Source: Arthrobacter alkaliphilus (GTDB lineage Bacteria > Actinomycetota > Actinomycetes > Actinomycetales > Micrococcaceae). From it: a DNA stretch of 64,000 bases. The notes under the pieces were generated by a model, which saw nothing but the letters and a program-made list of their open reading frames with translations, was not told the origin of the DNA and searched no databases. This document shows positions 18,191 to 27,198 of the stretch, piece by piece. The position numbers and the translations under genes were made by a program. The DNA lies in assembly GCF_021483235.1 (NCBI RefSeq), contig NZ_JAKEEC010000005.1, positions 1 to 64,000 of the forward strand, given 5' to 3'. Within the stretch, counting starts at the first letter, position 1. Each line of letters starts with the position of its first letter.

Positions 18191-20923
18191 GTGAAATCCC
18201 CGATCGCTTCCCGGAACGCCGCGCTCGCATACCGCCCTTTCGACCTGGATGCGATCGGCGCGGGACTCGTCTTCGGAGAATCACTGCGGGAACTCGCCGA
18301 AGCCCTTGACGCCGGCGGAAGCGCGGGAACCGCCGTCGTGCAAGCGCCCCCGGGGACCGGAAAGACGACGCTCGTTCCGCCCCTGCTTGCCAACGCCCTG
18401 CTTGCCGGCACCGTGCGCGCCAACGGCGCCAGCAGCGTGCCCGCCAACGGCGGCGGCACCGGAGGGGAGCGTCCCCGGGTGATGGTGACCCAACCACGAC
18501 GGGTCGCCGCACGCTCAGCCGCACGGCGACTCGCCGCCCTCGACGGCAGCCGGCTCGGCGAGCGCGTCGGGTACACCGTCCGCGGCGAAAGCCAGGCAGG
18601 TCCCGGTACCATCATCGAGTTTGTCACGCCCGGAATTCTCCTCCGCCGACTGCTCGCGGACCCGGGGCTCGAGACCGCCGGGGCCGTGATCCTCGACGAG
18701 GTTCACGAACGCGGCCTGGAGACAGACCTGTTGCTCGGAATGCTCATCGAAGTCCGGGAGCTGCGGGAGGACCTGACCCTCGTCGCGATGTCTGCCACCC
18801 TGGACGCGCCGCGGTTTGCCGCCCTGATCGGGGGCGGAGCAGGAAAGCCCGACGGCGGCGCGGCAGCACCCGTCGTCGACTGCCCGTCCGCGCTTCACCC
18901 CTTGGAAGTGAACTGGGCCCCGGCAGCAGCTCCACGATTGGACGGGCGCGGGGTGACCCGCGCGTTCCTGGACCATGTCGCGGACACGGCCGCGGCGTCG
19001 TACACAGATGCGCACGCAGCCGATCCGGACATCGACGCCCTCGTGTTCGTCCCGGGTGCGTGGGAGGTCGCATATGTTGCTTCCCGGCTGCGTGCCCGCC
19101 TGAGTTCGGGGATGGCGGACCTGGAGGTACTGGAGCTTCACGGGCAGGCAAGCCCCGCCGAACAGGACCGTGCGGTCTCCGGCCGTGAGCCCGGCGGATC
19201 TCCCCGGATTGTCGTCTCCACGGACCTCGCGGAATCGTCCTTGACCGTTCCCGGAGTCCGGCTCGTCATCGATTCGGGGCTGTCACGTGAGCTGCGGCGC
19301 GACGCCAACCGCGGCATGTCGGGCCTCGTCACGGTCTCCTGCTCCCGGGCTTCCGCCGAACAACGCGCCGGACGCGCTGCACGCCAGGGCCCTGGACGGG
19401 TGGTCCGCTGCTACGAGCACAAAGCTTATGCTGCCGCGCCCGCCCACCCCACACCGGAAATCGCGGCTGCCGACCTGACCGGCGCCGCGCTCGTCCTGGC
19501 CTGCTGGGGATCACCGGGCGGCCGGGGGCTGGCACTTCCGGACGTTCCGCCCCGGGCAGCAATGGATGACGCGATCGAGGTCCTTCGGGAACTCGGCGCG
19601 ATAGGACCGGACGGGCTAGCCACGGACACGGGAAAGACCCTGGCCAAAATCCCCGCCGATCCACGACTGGCCCGCGCGTTGCTGGATGGTGCCGCCGCCG
19701 TCGGGACCGCCGCGGCTGCCGAAGCGGTCGCCCTCGTAGCAGGTGACCAGCGGGCTCCGGGAGCAGACCTGACGCGCCTCCTGGCCGCCCTCCGGACAGG
19801 CAAGGATCCGGCCGCCCGGCGTTGGGCGGAGGATGTCCGCCGGATGGAGGCGATCGCACGCCGGGAGGGATCCGCCGTCGGGCATTCCGGGACCGCAGCG
19901 CCTGGCCTGCCTTCACCCGCGGATCCAGCCGAAGCGTTGGGGTTCGTCGTCGCGCTCGCGTTCCCGGACCGAGTGGCGCGCCGCGTGCCAGGCACCGGCC
20001 CTGAACGCTACCTGCTGACTTCCGGAACACGCGCCGGACTTCCCACGGGCAGTCCGCTCGCCGGGCACGATTGGCTCGCCGTGGCTGAGGTGTCCCGTGC
20101 GGAGGGCCGGGACGCGGCAGGCACAGGCGCCGTCATCCGTTCAGCCGCGCCCTTGGCGGCGGATGCGGCGGAAGCTGCCGCGAGCCACCTCCTGAGCGAC
20201 ACGGTGCAAGCTGAATTCAAGCAGGGCCGGGTCACCGCCCGGCGGGAACGGCGGCTAGGAGCGATTCTGCTTTCGACGACGCCCGTGCGACCCTCCGTCG
20301 ACGACGGGCGCGCCGCCGTAGCCCGCGCCCTGGCGGAAGAAGGTCTCGGGACCATCGGATGGTCGGACGCAGCCGATGCCTTGCGCCGGCGGCTGGCTTT
20401 GCTGCACAGAGCCGTGGGCGATCCATGGCCGGACGTCTCCGAACCGGCGCTGCTGGCCCGGCTGGATACCTGGCTTTCGCCGGAGCTCGAAGCAATCGCC
20501 GGGGGCGCTTCGACAAGCACTATCGATCTGGCCGAGCCGTTGCGCCGGCTTGTGCCGTGGCCCGAGGGAGCCCGCCTCGCTGAGCTGGTGCCGGAATGGC
20601 TTGAGGTGCCGAGCGGTTCCCGGGTGCGGATCGACTACCCGGACGCGGCGGACGACGGCGGCCGGCCGGTTGTGGCGGTGAAATTGCAGGAGTGCTTCGG
20701 CTGGGCTGCGACGCCGCGTTTGGTCGGCGGACGCGTGCCGGTGCTGTTCCACCTTCTTTCTCCGGCCAGGCGACCGCTGGCCGTGACCGATGACCTGGCC
20801 TCCTTTTGGTCCGGCGCCTATGCCCAGGTCCGGGCGGAAATGCGCGGCCGCTATCCAAAGCATCCCTGGCCCGAGGATCCGTGGACGGCCCCCGCCACGG
20901 CTCGAACCAAGCGGACAATGTGA
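18191..20923 (+). CDS. hrpB: ATP-dependent helicase HrpB
   Basis: A DEAH-box helicase of about 910 aa. Walker A is APPGTGKTTLVPP, motif II DEVHER, motif III MSATLDA, and motifs V-VI read STDLAESSLTVPGV and QRAGRAARQGPG. The helicase-associated and HrpB C-terminal domains follow, ending near WPEDPWTAP. Its cellular role is not well defined in bacteria. Start choice: GTG 18191 is favoured because CACAAT stands six bases before it, resembling the leaderless pattern of neighbouring genes. ATG 18176 would add five residues. Confidence 0.9.
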   Translation: MKSPIASRNAALAYRPFDLDAIGAGLVFGESLRELAEALDAGGSAGTAVVQAPPGTGKTTLVPPLLANALLAGTVRANGASSVPANGGGTGGERPRVMVTQPRRVAARSAARRLAALDGSRLGERVGYTVRGESQAGPGTIIEFVTPGILLRRLLADPGLETAGAVILDEVHERGLETDLLLGMLIEVRELREDLTLVAMSATLDAPRFAALIGGGAGKPDGGAAAPVVDCPSALHPLEVNWAPAAAPRLDGRGVTRAFLDHVADTAAASYTDAHAADPDIDALVFVPGAWEVAYVASRLRARLSSGMADLEVLELHGQASPAEQDRAVSGREPGGSPRIVVSTDLAESSLTVPGVRLVIDSGLSRELRRDANRGMSGLVTVSCSRASAEQRAGRAARQGPGRVVRCYEHKAYAAAPAHPTPEIAAADLTGAALVLACWGSPGGRGLALPDVPPRAAMDDAIEVLRELGAIGPDGLATDTGKTLAKIPADPRLARALLDGAAAVGTAAAAEAVALVAGDQRAPGADLTRLLAALRTGKDPAARRWAEDVRRMEAIARREGSAVGHSGTAAPGLPSPADPAEALGFVVALAFPDRVARRVPGTGPERYLLTSGTRAGLPTGSPLAGHDWLAVAEVSRAEGRDAAGTGAVIRSAAPLAADAAEAAASHLLSDTVQAEFKQGRVTARRERRLGAILLSTTPVRPSVDDGRAAVARALAEEGLGTIGWSDAADALRRRLALLHRAVGDPWPDVSEPALLARLDTWLSPELEAIAGGASTSTIDLAEPLRRLVPWPEGARLAELVPEWLEVPSGSRVRIDYPDAADDGGRPVVAVKLQECFGWAATPRLVGGRVPVLFHLLSPARRPLAVTDDLASFWSGAYAQVRAEMRGRYPKHPWPEDPWTAPATARTKRTM

Positions 20924-20942
20924 CCCTCTGGTGATCACAGCA

Positions 20943-20972
20943 GCCTGTGAGGCGCTCACAGGCTTCTTCTTT
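20943..20972 (+). terminator. Intrinsic terminator after hrpB
   Basis: GCCTGTGAG and CTCACAGGC flank the loop GCG and are followed by TTCTTCTTT. The hairpin begins 20 bases after the hrpB stop codon. Its T-rich end runs directly into the -10 element of the next gene. Confidence 0.8.
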
Positions 20973-20977
20973 AGGAT
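20972..20977 (+). promoter_or_regulatory. -10 element (TAGGAT), leaderless type
   Basis: TAGGAT is followed by six bases and the GTG at 20984. No ribosome binding site is visible. Confidence 0.5.
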
Positions 20978-20983
20978 GCCACG

Positions 20984-21739
20984 GTGATGAACATCGAATT
21001 GCGACCTGCTGACCTGGCCAACGACTGGTGGCAGGCGGTGCTCCGGGGATTCACCACGCAAGGTGTCCCGACCCTCGCAACCCCGGTTGTCCTGGGCATA
21101 ATCGCCGCGGCCGTCGTCCTCAGTATCCCGCGGGCCACGTGGCGGTGGTTCGGCCTCTACGTCACCTTCGTGCATGAACTCGGCCATGCCTTCGCCGCGC
21201 TCATGACGGGGCGCTTTGTCCACGGGCTCCGTATCGGGCTCGACCACTCCGGACAGCTCCTGAGCAGCGGGCGCGGCAAGTTCGGCGCAGCCTGGTCCGG
21301 TTTCTGGGGGTATCCGAGTCCCGCGGTGGTAGGCGTGGCGCTGATCTGGTCCGTCTCGGCAGGGCGCTCGGGTGCGGCCATGTCCATCGGTGCGCTGGTG
21401 CTGCTGATCGCACTCATCTTTTTGCGGAACTTCACCGGAATCTTCGTGGCGCTCGTTAGCGCGGCGACCGCACAGTTGCTTGTCATGTTCGCCAGCGACT
21501 CGACGGTGAGCCATGTGGTGCTCGGACTCGGGATAGCCCTCGTGGTGGGCGCTGTGCGGGATTGGTTCAAAGTTGCTGCCGTTCACGTGCGTCGGCGGGA
21601 CCGGCTCGCGTCGTCGGACGCCTATATCTTGGCCCGTTCCACGGGGGTGCCGTCCTTGCTGTGGTTGGTGGCATTTGCCGTTGTCATCGGGGCAAGCGCG
21701 CTCTTTTCCATCCGCGTGGTGTGGGGCATGCTCGCCTAA
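20984..21739 (+). CDS. M50B-family membrane metallopeptidase
   Basis: A multi-pass membrane protein of 251 aa with the zinc motif His64-Glu-Leu-Gly-His68 (VTFVHELGHAFAAL) inside a helix, as in site-2 protease-like M50B peptidases. At least six further hydrophobic segments follow. The second-site metal ligand is not obvious. Target and role are unknown. GTG 20984 is chosen because a TAGGAT -10 element lies six bases before it; the ATG at the next codon differs by one residue. Confidence 0.85.
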   Translation: MMNIELRPADLANDWWQAVLRGFTTQGVPTLATPVVLGIIAAAVVLSIPRATWRWFGLYVTFVHELGHAFAALMTGRFVHGLRIGLDHSGQLLSSGRGKFGAAWSGFWGYPSPAVVGVALIWSVSAGRSGAAMSIGALVLLIALIFLRNFTGIFVALVSAATAQLLVMFASDSTVSHVVLGLGIALVVGAVRDWFKVAAVHVRRRDRLASSDAYILARSTGVPSLLWLVAFAVVIGASALFSIRVVWGMLA

Positions 21740-21852
21740 GTCCGTGGTTTCGGCGCAGAGCGGGCCGATTGCTCTTGCCGTGCGCCGGTGCAGGGTGTGG
21801 AATCGGTTAGCAAAGGACGCGGCCGATCCGGCTTCTACTCCAGGAGGTGCTC

Positions 21853-24030
21853 ATGTCGGTGAAAAGCCCGGGCAGTGCGGCCAAGGGATCGAGCCGGACA
21901 AACCCCGATCTTCGACGCGCGGACGCTTCCTCGGCGCCTGCCGATCGGCCCGAAAACATCCGGAACGTGGTCTTGATCGGCCGCTCGGGTGCGGGAAAGA
22001 CAATGCTCGTCGAATCACTCCTTTACGCTGCCGGGGTGGTGACCCGCATGGGTTCGATCGTGGATGGCACCACCGTGGGCGACTCGGAAGCGACGGCCAT
22101 CCACCAGCAGCGATCCATCGGGCTGTCCGCCGCGCCCCTGGTCTTCGACGACATCAAAGTGAATCTCCTCGACACCCCGGGTTATGCCGATTTCATGGGA
22201 GAGCTGCGCGCGGGGCTCCGCGCCGCGGATGCGGCGCTGTTCGTGGTGTCGGCGGTTGACGGCGTCGATGCCGGCACCATTGCCCTCTGGGGTGAATGCG
22301 AGCGCGTTGGCATGCCAAGGGCAGTGGTCATCAGCCGGCTTGACCATCCGCGGGCGAACTATGACGCCGTACTCGCTGAATGCCGGGCCGCCTTCGGCGA
22401 CTCCGTCCTTCCTTTGTATGTACCGGTGCGCAACGCCGACGCCGTTTCGGGAGTGCTCGGGCTGCTTTCGGGCTCGGTATCGGAGTACACCGCCGGGGAA
22501 CCACGGCCCGCTGTCCGGGCTGCGACAGCAGCTGAACTGGCTGGCGCGGAAGGTCTGCGCGGGGAACTTATCGAGGGCATCATTTCCGAGAGCGAGGATG
22601 AGACCTTGATGGACCGGTACCTCGGCGGCGAGGACGTCCCGATCGATACCCTCGTGGAAGATTTGGAGACCGCGATTGTCCGGGGGACGTTCTTTCCGGT
22701 GCTGGCCAGCTCTTCCATGACGGGAGTCGGCACGGCCGAGTTGCTTGAAGTGCTGACCCGCGCGTTTCCGCCTCCGACTGAGCGAAGCCTCCCCACGGTT
22801 ACCGACCTGGGCGGGACGCCCTTGGAACCCTTGGAATGCGATCCGGACGGTCCGCTCCTTGGCGAAGTGGTGCGCACCACCGTTGACCCGTTTCTGGGAC
22901 GGGTGTGCCTTGTCCGGGTCTTCTCAGGCACGCTTCGCGAGGACTCCGCCGTGCATGTGGGCGGCCACGGCCAGGCCGAGCGAGGGCACCCCGACCACGA
23001 CAGCGACGAGCGCATCACCCACCTTTACTCACCGTTGGGGTCAACCCTGCGTCCGGTACAGTTCGCCGTGGCCGGGGACATCTGCGCACTGGCGAAGGTG
23101 GCGAGCGCCGAAACGGGAGACACGGTTTCCGCACGCGAGGCTCCGCTGCTTGTGGAGACCTGGGACATGCCCGAGCCGCTGATGCCGGTGGCGATCGAGG
23201 CGGCCTCGCACGGCGATGAGGATGCGTTGTCAAAAAGCCTGGCCAAGGTGGCGGCCGGAGATCCGACCCTGAGGGTGGAGCGCAACTCGGAGACGCACCA
23301 GCTGGTCCTGTGGTGCATGGGCGAGGCCCACTCGGAGGCAGTCCTGGACCGCTTGCGCGAGCAGGGGGTGAAGCTGCAGACCGTGGACGTCATCACGCCG
23401 CTCCGGGAGACCTTTGCTGCCCCGGCCGCCGGCCACGGACGCTACGTCAAGCAATCCGGCGGCCACGGGCAGTACGCGATCTGCGATATCGAAGTGGAAC
23501 CACTTGAACGCGGGGGAGGCTTCGAATTCGTCGACAGGATTGTTGGCGGGGTCATTCCCGCCACGTATGTTGTTTCGGTCGAGAAGGGCGTCCGCGCCCA
23601 GATGGGCAAAGGGGTTCGGGCCGGTTTCCCGGTAGTCGACATCAGGGTGGTCCTGGTGGGCGGCAAGACACACAGCGTCGATTCGTCGGACGCCGCTTTC
23701 CAGGCCGCCGGGGCGTTGGCGTTGCGGGAGGCCGCCGCGGCGGGCAGCATTCAACTGCTTGAACCGATTTCGGCCGTGACGGTTTTGGTGGCCGACGAGC
23801 ACGTAGGCGCGGTCATGAGCGATCTGTCCTCCCGCCGCGGACGCGTCACCGGGACGACGTCCGTGGGCGGAGAGCGCACCGAGATCAGCGCAGAAGTTCC
23901 GGAACAGGAATTGCTGCGGTACGCAATCGTCCTGCGGGGACTGACGGCGGGCAGCGGCCGTTTCCGCCGGGAGTACTTGCGGCACGAACCGTTGCCCCCA
24001 GGCTTGGCCGTTGCGTCGGCCAAAGCCTGA
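21853..24030 (+). CDS. Elongation factor G-like protein EF-G2
   Basis: A 725-residue translational GTPase-like protein (the FusA2 type of mycobacteria). It has a P-loop GRSGAGKT near residue 43 and the G3 motif DTPGY. EF-G domains II-V follow; GHGRYVKQSGGHGQYAICDIEVEPL is the domain IV segment. The G4 motif that should be NKxD reads SRLD (VVISRLDHP), so guanine recognition may be altered. An EF-G2 role in translocation has not been shown. ATG 21853 has AGGAGGT four bases upstream. The stop is three bases from the stop of the convergent hydrolase gene. Confidence 0.88.
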   Translation: MSVKSPGSAAKGSSRTNPDLRRADASSAPADRPENIRNVVLIGRSGAGKTMLVESLLYAAGVVTRMGSIVDGTTVGDSEATAIHQQRSIGLSAAPLVFDDIKVNLLDTPGYADFMGELRAGLRAADAALFVVSAVDGVDAGTIALWGECERVGMPRAVVISRLDHPRANYDAVLAECRAAFGDSVLPLYVPVRNADAVSGVLGLLSGSVSEYTAGEPRPAVRAATAAELAGAEGLRGELIEGIISESEDETLMDRYLGGEDVPIDTLVEDLETAIVRGTFFPVLASSSMTGVGTAELLEVLTRAFPPPTERSLPTVTDLGGTPLEPLECDPDGPLLGEVVRTTVDPFLGRVCLVRVFSGTLREDSAVHVGGHGQAERGHPDHDSDERITHLYSPLGSTLRPVQFAVAGDICALAKVASAETGDTVSAREAPLLVETWDMPEPLMPVAIEAASHGDEDALSKSLAKVAAGDPTLRVERNSETHQLVLWCMGEAHSEAVLDRLREQGVKLQTVDVITPLRETFAAPAAGHGRYVKQSGGHGQYAICDIEVEPLERGGGFEFVDRIVGGVIPATYVVSVEKGVRAQMGKGVRAGFPVVDIRVVLVGGKTHSVDSSDAAFQAAGALALREAAAAGSIQLLEPISAVTVLVADEHVGAVMSDLSSRRGRVTGTTSVGGERTEISAEVPEQELLRYAIVLRGLTAGSGRFRREYLRHEPLPPGLAVASAKA

Positions 24031-24033
24031 GCC

Positions 24034-24705
24034 TCAGCCGTTCTTGCGAAGAAACGCCGATACCGGTGCCGCCAATGATGCCCCGACGTCCTCGGCGCTC
24101 TTTTTGACTCCCGCGCGTGCAAAGGAATGGTCGCCGCCTTCCCACCACTCGATGGTGGCGGTGGGTCCGATCCGGGCCACCACGTTTTCGAGGAGGTCGG
24201 GCGTCGCGAAGGTGTCCCGGGTGCCCTGCAGGAAGAGCATCGGAAGCGTGAGCCCGTAAAGGTGCTCGTCACGGAGTTTCTCCGGTTTTCCCGGCGCGTG
24301 CAGGGGGTAGCCGAGATAGACGAGTCCCGCGGCGGGCATGCCCTCGGCTACTGCCATCGATGCCATGCGGCCGCCAAAGGACTTGCCTGCTGCCCACAGC
24401 GGTTCGCCGTCTGATCGGGACGCGGCTTCCGCCATGACGGCCCGCCATGCTGCGATCGCCGCGGGCGGCCGGTCGGGGAACTTCTTGCCGGCTTCCCGGT
24501 AGGGGAAGTTGAAGCGCAAGGTGGCGACGCCGTCGTCATTCAAAGCGTGCGCGAGGCCGGCCAGGAACGGATGCTCCATGCCCGCCCCGGCTCCGTGGGC
24601 GAGAACGACGGTCGCGGCCGGTTTGTCCGGCCGGGCATAGATACCGGAGATCGGTGTGCCGTCGACGTCGATCGTGACAGGGGATTCGGCGGTACGCATG
24701 CTCAC
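24034..24705 (-). CDS. Alpha/beta hydrolase (KANL3/Tex30-like)
   Basis: A small alpha/beta hydrolase of 223 aa. The oxyanion region is VVLAHGAGAGMEHPF, the nucleophile elbow is GKSFGGR, and the Asp and His of the triad lie in LQGTRDTFA and GGDHSFA. No signal peptide. Substrate unknown. Its start (GTG 24705) overlaps the stop of the YciO-like gene by four bases (GTGA), so translation is coupled. Confidence 0.85.
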   Translation of the reverse strand: MSMRTAESPVTIDVDGTPISGIYARPDKPAATVVLAHGAGAGMEHPFLAGLAHALNDDGVATLRFNFPYREAGKKFPDRPPAAIAAWRAVMAEAASRSDGEPLWAAGKSFGGRMASMAVAEGMPAAGLVYLGYPLHAPGKPEKLRDEHLYGLTLPMLFLQGTRDTFATPDLLENVVARIGPTATIEWWEGGDHSFARAGVKKSAEDVGASLAAPVSAFLRKNG

Positions 24706-25322
24706 TCGAATCGGGAGGGATCGCCGGTGCCGCGCCTGACCACTTCCGCGGTGCCGCTCGAGAAGTCCACCACCGTGGTGGGCTCCGCGCCGGTGTCTCC
24801 GGAATCGATCACGGCTTCCACCAGGTTGTCCAAGCGTTCCTTGATCTCCCAGCCTTGGGTCAACGGCTCCTCCTCGTCGGGCAGCAGCAAGGTGCTGGAC
24901 AGGAGCGGCTCGCCCAGTTCGGCAAGCAGGGCCTGGACAAACCTATGGTCGGGAATCCGAACGCCCACCGTCTTCTTTTTGGGGTGCAGGAGCCGGCGGG
25001 GCACTTCCTTCGTGGCGGGCAAGATGAACGTGTAGGCACCCGGCGTGACTGCCTTGATGGTTCGGAACACATCGTTGTCGATCATGACGAACTGTCCGAG
25101 TTGCGCGAAGTCCTTGCACACCAACGTGAAATGGTGCTTGCTGTCCAGGTGCCGGATGGAGCGGATCCGGTCAAGGGCTTCCCTGTTGCCGATTTGCGCG
25201 CCGAGCGCGTAACAGGAATCGGTGGGATACGCGATGAGGCCGCCGGACCGGAGGATGTTCACTACCTGGGCGATTGCGCGTGGTTGGGGGTCCTGCGGGT
25301 GGACGTCGAAGAATCTTGCCAT
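24702..25322 (-). CDS. YciO/Sua5/YrdC-family protein
   Basis: A 206-residue YrdC-fold protein. The N-terminal segment GGLIAYPTDSCYALGAQIGN and the KxxR-type block RSIRHLDSKHHFTLVCKDF match the family that makes threonylcarbamoyl-AMP for the tRNA t6A modification. The spacing and the PKKKTVGVRIPDH block are those of the YciO branch, whose role in t6A is less certain than that of TsaC. It probably binds RNA and nucleotide. The gene begins an operon with the downstream hydrolase. Confidence 0.87.
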   Translation of the reverse strand: MARFFDVHPQDPQPRAIAQVVNILRSGGLIAYPTDSCYALGAQIGNREALDRIRSIRHLDSKHHFTLVCKDFAQLGQFVMIDNDVFRTIKAVTPGAYTFILPATKEVPRRLLHPKKKTVGVRIPDHRFVQALLAELGEPLLSSTLLLPDEEEPLTQGWEIKERLDNLVEAVIDSGDTGAEPTTVVDFSSGTAEVVRRGTGDPSRFE

Positions 25323-25328
25323 GCCATG

Positions 25329-25334
25329 AGCTTA
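25329..25334 (-). promoter_or_regulatory. -10 element (TAAGCT), leaderless type
   Basis: On the minus strand TAAGCT is followed by CATGGC and the ATG at 25320-25322. No ribosome binding site separates them. Confidence 0.5.
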
Positions 25335-25349
25335 CGGGCAGGCAGTTGT

Positions 25350-26195
25350 TCAGGACAGGACGTCCTTGCTCGTGAACCTGCCGTAAGCCAGTGCGCCGGC
25401 CGCCACAATGTAGGCCGCCTGCAGGAGGGCATTGTTGCCGAAACTTGTCCACGAAACTGGTTGCCGCAAAAGATCCGCGAAGCCCAGCCAGTAGTGGCTG
25501 AACAGCCACGGGTGCAGCCACTCCAATTGCGGCAGGTTGTCCGCAACCTGCGACACTACTGACAACACCACGGTCGCAGCCATGGCTCCGACCGGTACGT
25601 CCGTAAAGGTCGAAATGGCCAGCCCGATGGCGGACAGGCCCAACAGCGACACAGCGATATACGCGGCGATCAGCAGGGAACGCACCAGGGATTCGCCGAC
25701 GCCGACAGTGTCGCCGGAGAGCAGTGTGACGGGACCCACCGGGAAAAGTGCGACGCCGGCCAGCGCGCCGGCGGCGGCCACCGTCAAGGTCGCTGCCAGG
25801 CAGAAGGCCGCGGCGGACACGTACTTGATCAACAAGAGGCGGACGCGTCCGGCCGGGGCGACGAGAAGGTACCGGAGGGTGCCCAGGTTCGCTTCACCGG
25901 CAACCGTGTCGCCCGCAACCACTCCGACCGTGAGGGGAAGGAACAAGGGTACGGAGACGGTCATTGCCGTGACGGCGACGAAAAGTCCGTTTTGGGTGAT
26001 GCGGTCCAGGAATGGCGGACCACGCCCCGGTGCCACGGGATGGGAACTCAGCTTGACTGCCGCGGCGATGAGGAGGGGGATCGCCGCGAGCGCCAGAAGC
26101 ATGGCCCATGTGCGCAGCCGCCTGAACAGCACCGAGAGTTCGGAGGCCATGAGGGACCACGAACTTGATGGCCGGGCGTCCGGCGCGCCGGTCAT
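25350..26195 (-). CDS. ABC transporter permease
   Basis: An ABC-2-like membrane protein of about 281 aa with six hydrophobic segments, among them WAMLLALAAIPLLIAAAVKL, LFVAVTAMTVSVPLFLPLTVGVVAGD and the C-terminal LLQAAYIVAAGALAYG. The conserved turn DTVAGEANLGTLRYLLVAP is typical of NosY/ABC-2 permeases. It pairs with the ATPase gene directly upstream. ATG 26195 is preferred; an in-frame TTG at 26222 would overlap the ATPase gene. The exported substrate is unknown. Confidence 0.87.
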   Translation of the reverse strand: MTGAPDARPSSSWSLMASELSVLFRRLRTWAMLLALAAIPLLIAAAVKLSSHPVAPGRGPPFLDRITQNGLFVAVTAMTVSVPLFLPLTVGVVAGDTVAGEANLGTLRYLLVAPAGRVRLLLIKYVSAAAFCLAATLTVAAAGALAGVALFPVGPVTLLSGDTVGVGESLVRSLLIAAYIAVSLLGLSAIGLAISTFTDVPVGAMAATVVLSVVSQVADNLPQLEWLHPWLFSHYWLGFADLLRQPVSWTSFGNNALLQAAYIVAAGALAYGRFTSKDVLS

Positions 26196-26211
26196 GACTT
26201 CGGTTCCACGT

Positions 26212-27198
26212 TCAGCCGGCAATGTCGAACCCCTCTCCGGTCAGGGAGACGAAACGTTCCTCCAGGCTGGCGTTCTCCACCCAGAAACCCCGGACCCGTA
26301 CGCCGTTGGACACCAGGGCAGCCACGATCGCCTCCGGAGCCACGTCGTGCCCTGCGGGGCCGGTAGTGACGAGGCTCCGGCCGTCGCTTGCATAGGAGCC
26401 CGGCTGCGGGGGCGACAGTTCCGATTGCAGGCCCAGCCTGGTCAGGACACGGACGGCGGCCTCGATATCGGGCGTATGGAGCCGGACCGTGGCTTTTCCT
26501 GCCGCGCGCAGTTCGTGGAGTGTTCCTTGGGCTACGAGCTTGCCGACGCTCATGACGCCCACATGGGTGCACATCTGCTCCACTTCCGCGAGGAGATGGC
26601 TGGAAACGAACACGGTGGTACCCCCGGCGGCCAGGGAGCGGACCAAGCCGCGCACCTCGCGGGTCCCTTGCGGATCCAAGCCGTTGGTCGGTTCGTCCAG
26701 GACGAGCAGTTCCCTCGGTCGCAGCAAGGCATGCGCAATGCCAAGCCGCTGCTTCATTCCGAGGGAATAGGCTCGGACTTTCTTGGCGGCGGCATGGGAC
26801 AAGCCCACCCTTTCGAGGGCTTCGTCCACGCGGGCGGCCCTTGTCCGCGGGGAGGCGTGGAGGTCGGCGCTGTCCAAGCGGCGAAGGTTCGCCGCCCCGG
26901 ACAGGAAAGGGTAGAAGGCCGGCCCTTCCACGAGCGGCCCCACACGAGGCAGGACGGTTGCAAGTTGGCTTGGCATCTCGCCGCCGAGGACCCGGATGTG
27001 GCCGCTGCTGGCGGATGCCAAACCAAGCAGCAAACGGATGGTGGTGGTCTTGCCTGAGCCATTCGGGCCGAGGAAGCCAAAGACTGAACCGCGCGGCACC
27101 GCCAGATCGACGCCATCGACGACGGTGCGGTGCCCGAAGCGTTTGCTGAGGCCATCCGTCTCTATTGCCAGGTCAGCTGGCGGCGATCCCTCCGTCAT
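26212..27198 (-). CDS. ABC transporter ATP-binding protein
   Basis: A 328-residue ATPase with Walker A GPNGSGKTTTIRLLLGL, the signature YSLGMKQRLGIA, Walker B LLVLDEPTNGLDPQGTRE, and the switch His in VSSHLLAEVE. The layout is that of drug/polyketide-type (DrrA/CcmA-like) exporters, including a C-terminal regulatory extension of about 90 residues. Its start overlaps the stop of the LolA-like gene by four bases (ATGA). It ends 16 bases before the permease start. Confidence 0.92.
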   Translation of the reverse strand: MTEGSPPADLAIETDGLSKRFGHRTVVDGVDLAVPRGSVFGFLGPNGSGKTTTIRLLLGLASASSGHIRVLGGEMPSQLATVLPRVGPLVEGPAFYPFLSGAANLRRLDSADLHASPRTRAARVDEALERVGLSHAAAKKVRAYSLGMKQRLGIAHALLRPRELLVLDEPTNGLDPQGTREVRGLVRSLAAGGTTVFVSSHLLAEVEQMCTHVGVMSVGKLVAQGTLHELRAAGKATVRLHTPDIEAAVRVLTRLGLQSELSPPQPGSYASDGRSLVTTGPAGHDVAPEAIVAALVSNGVRVRGFWVENASLEERFVSLTGEGFDIAG

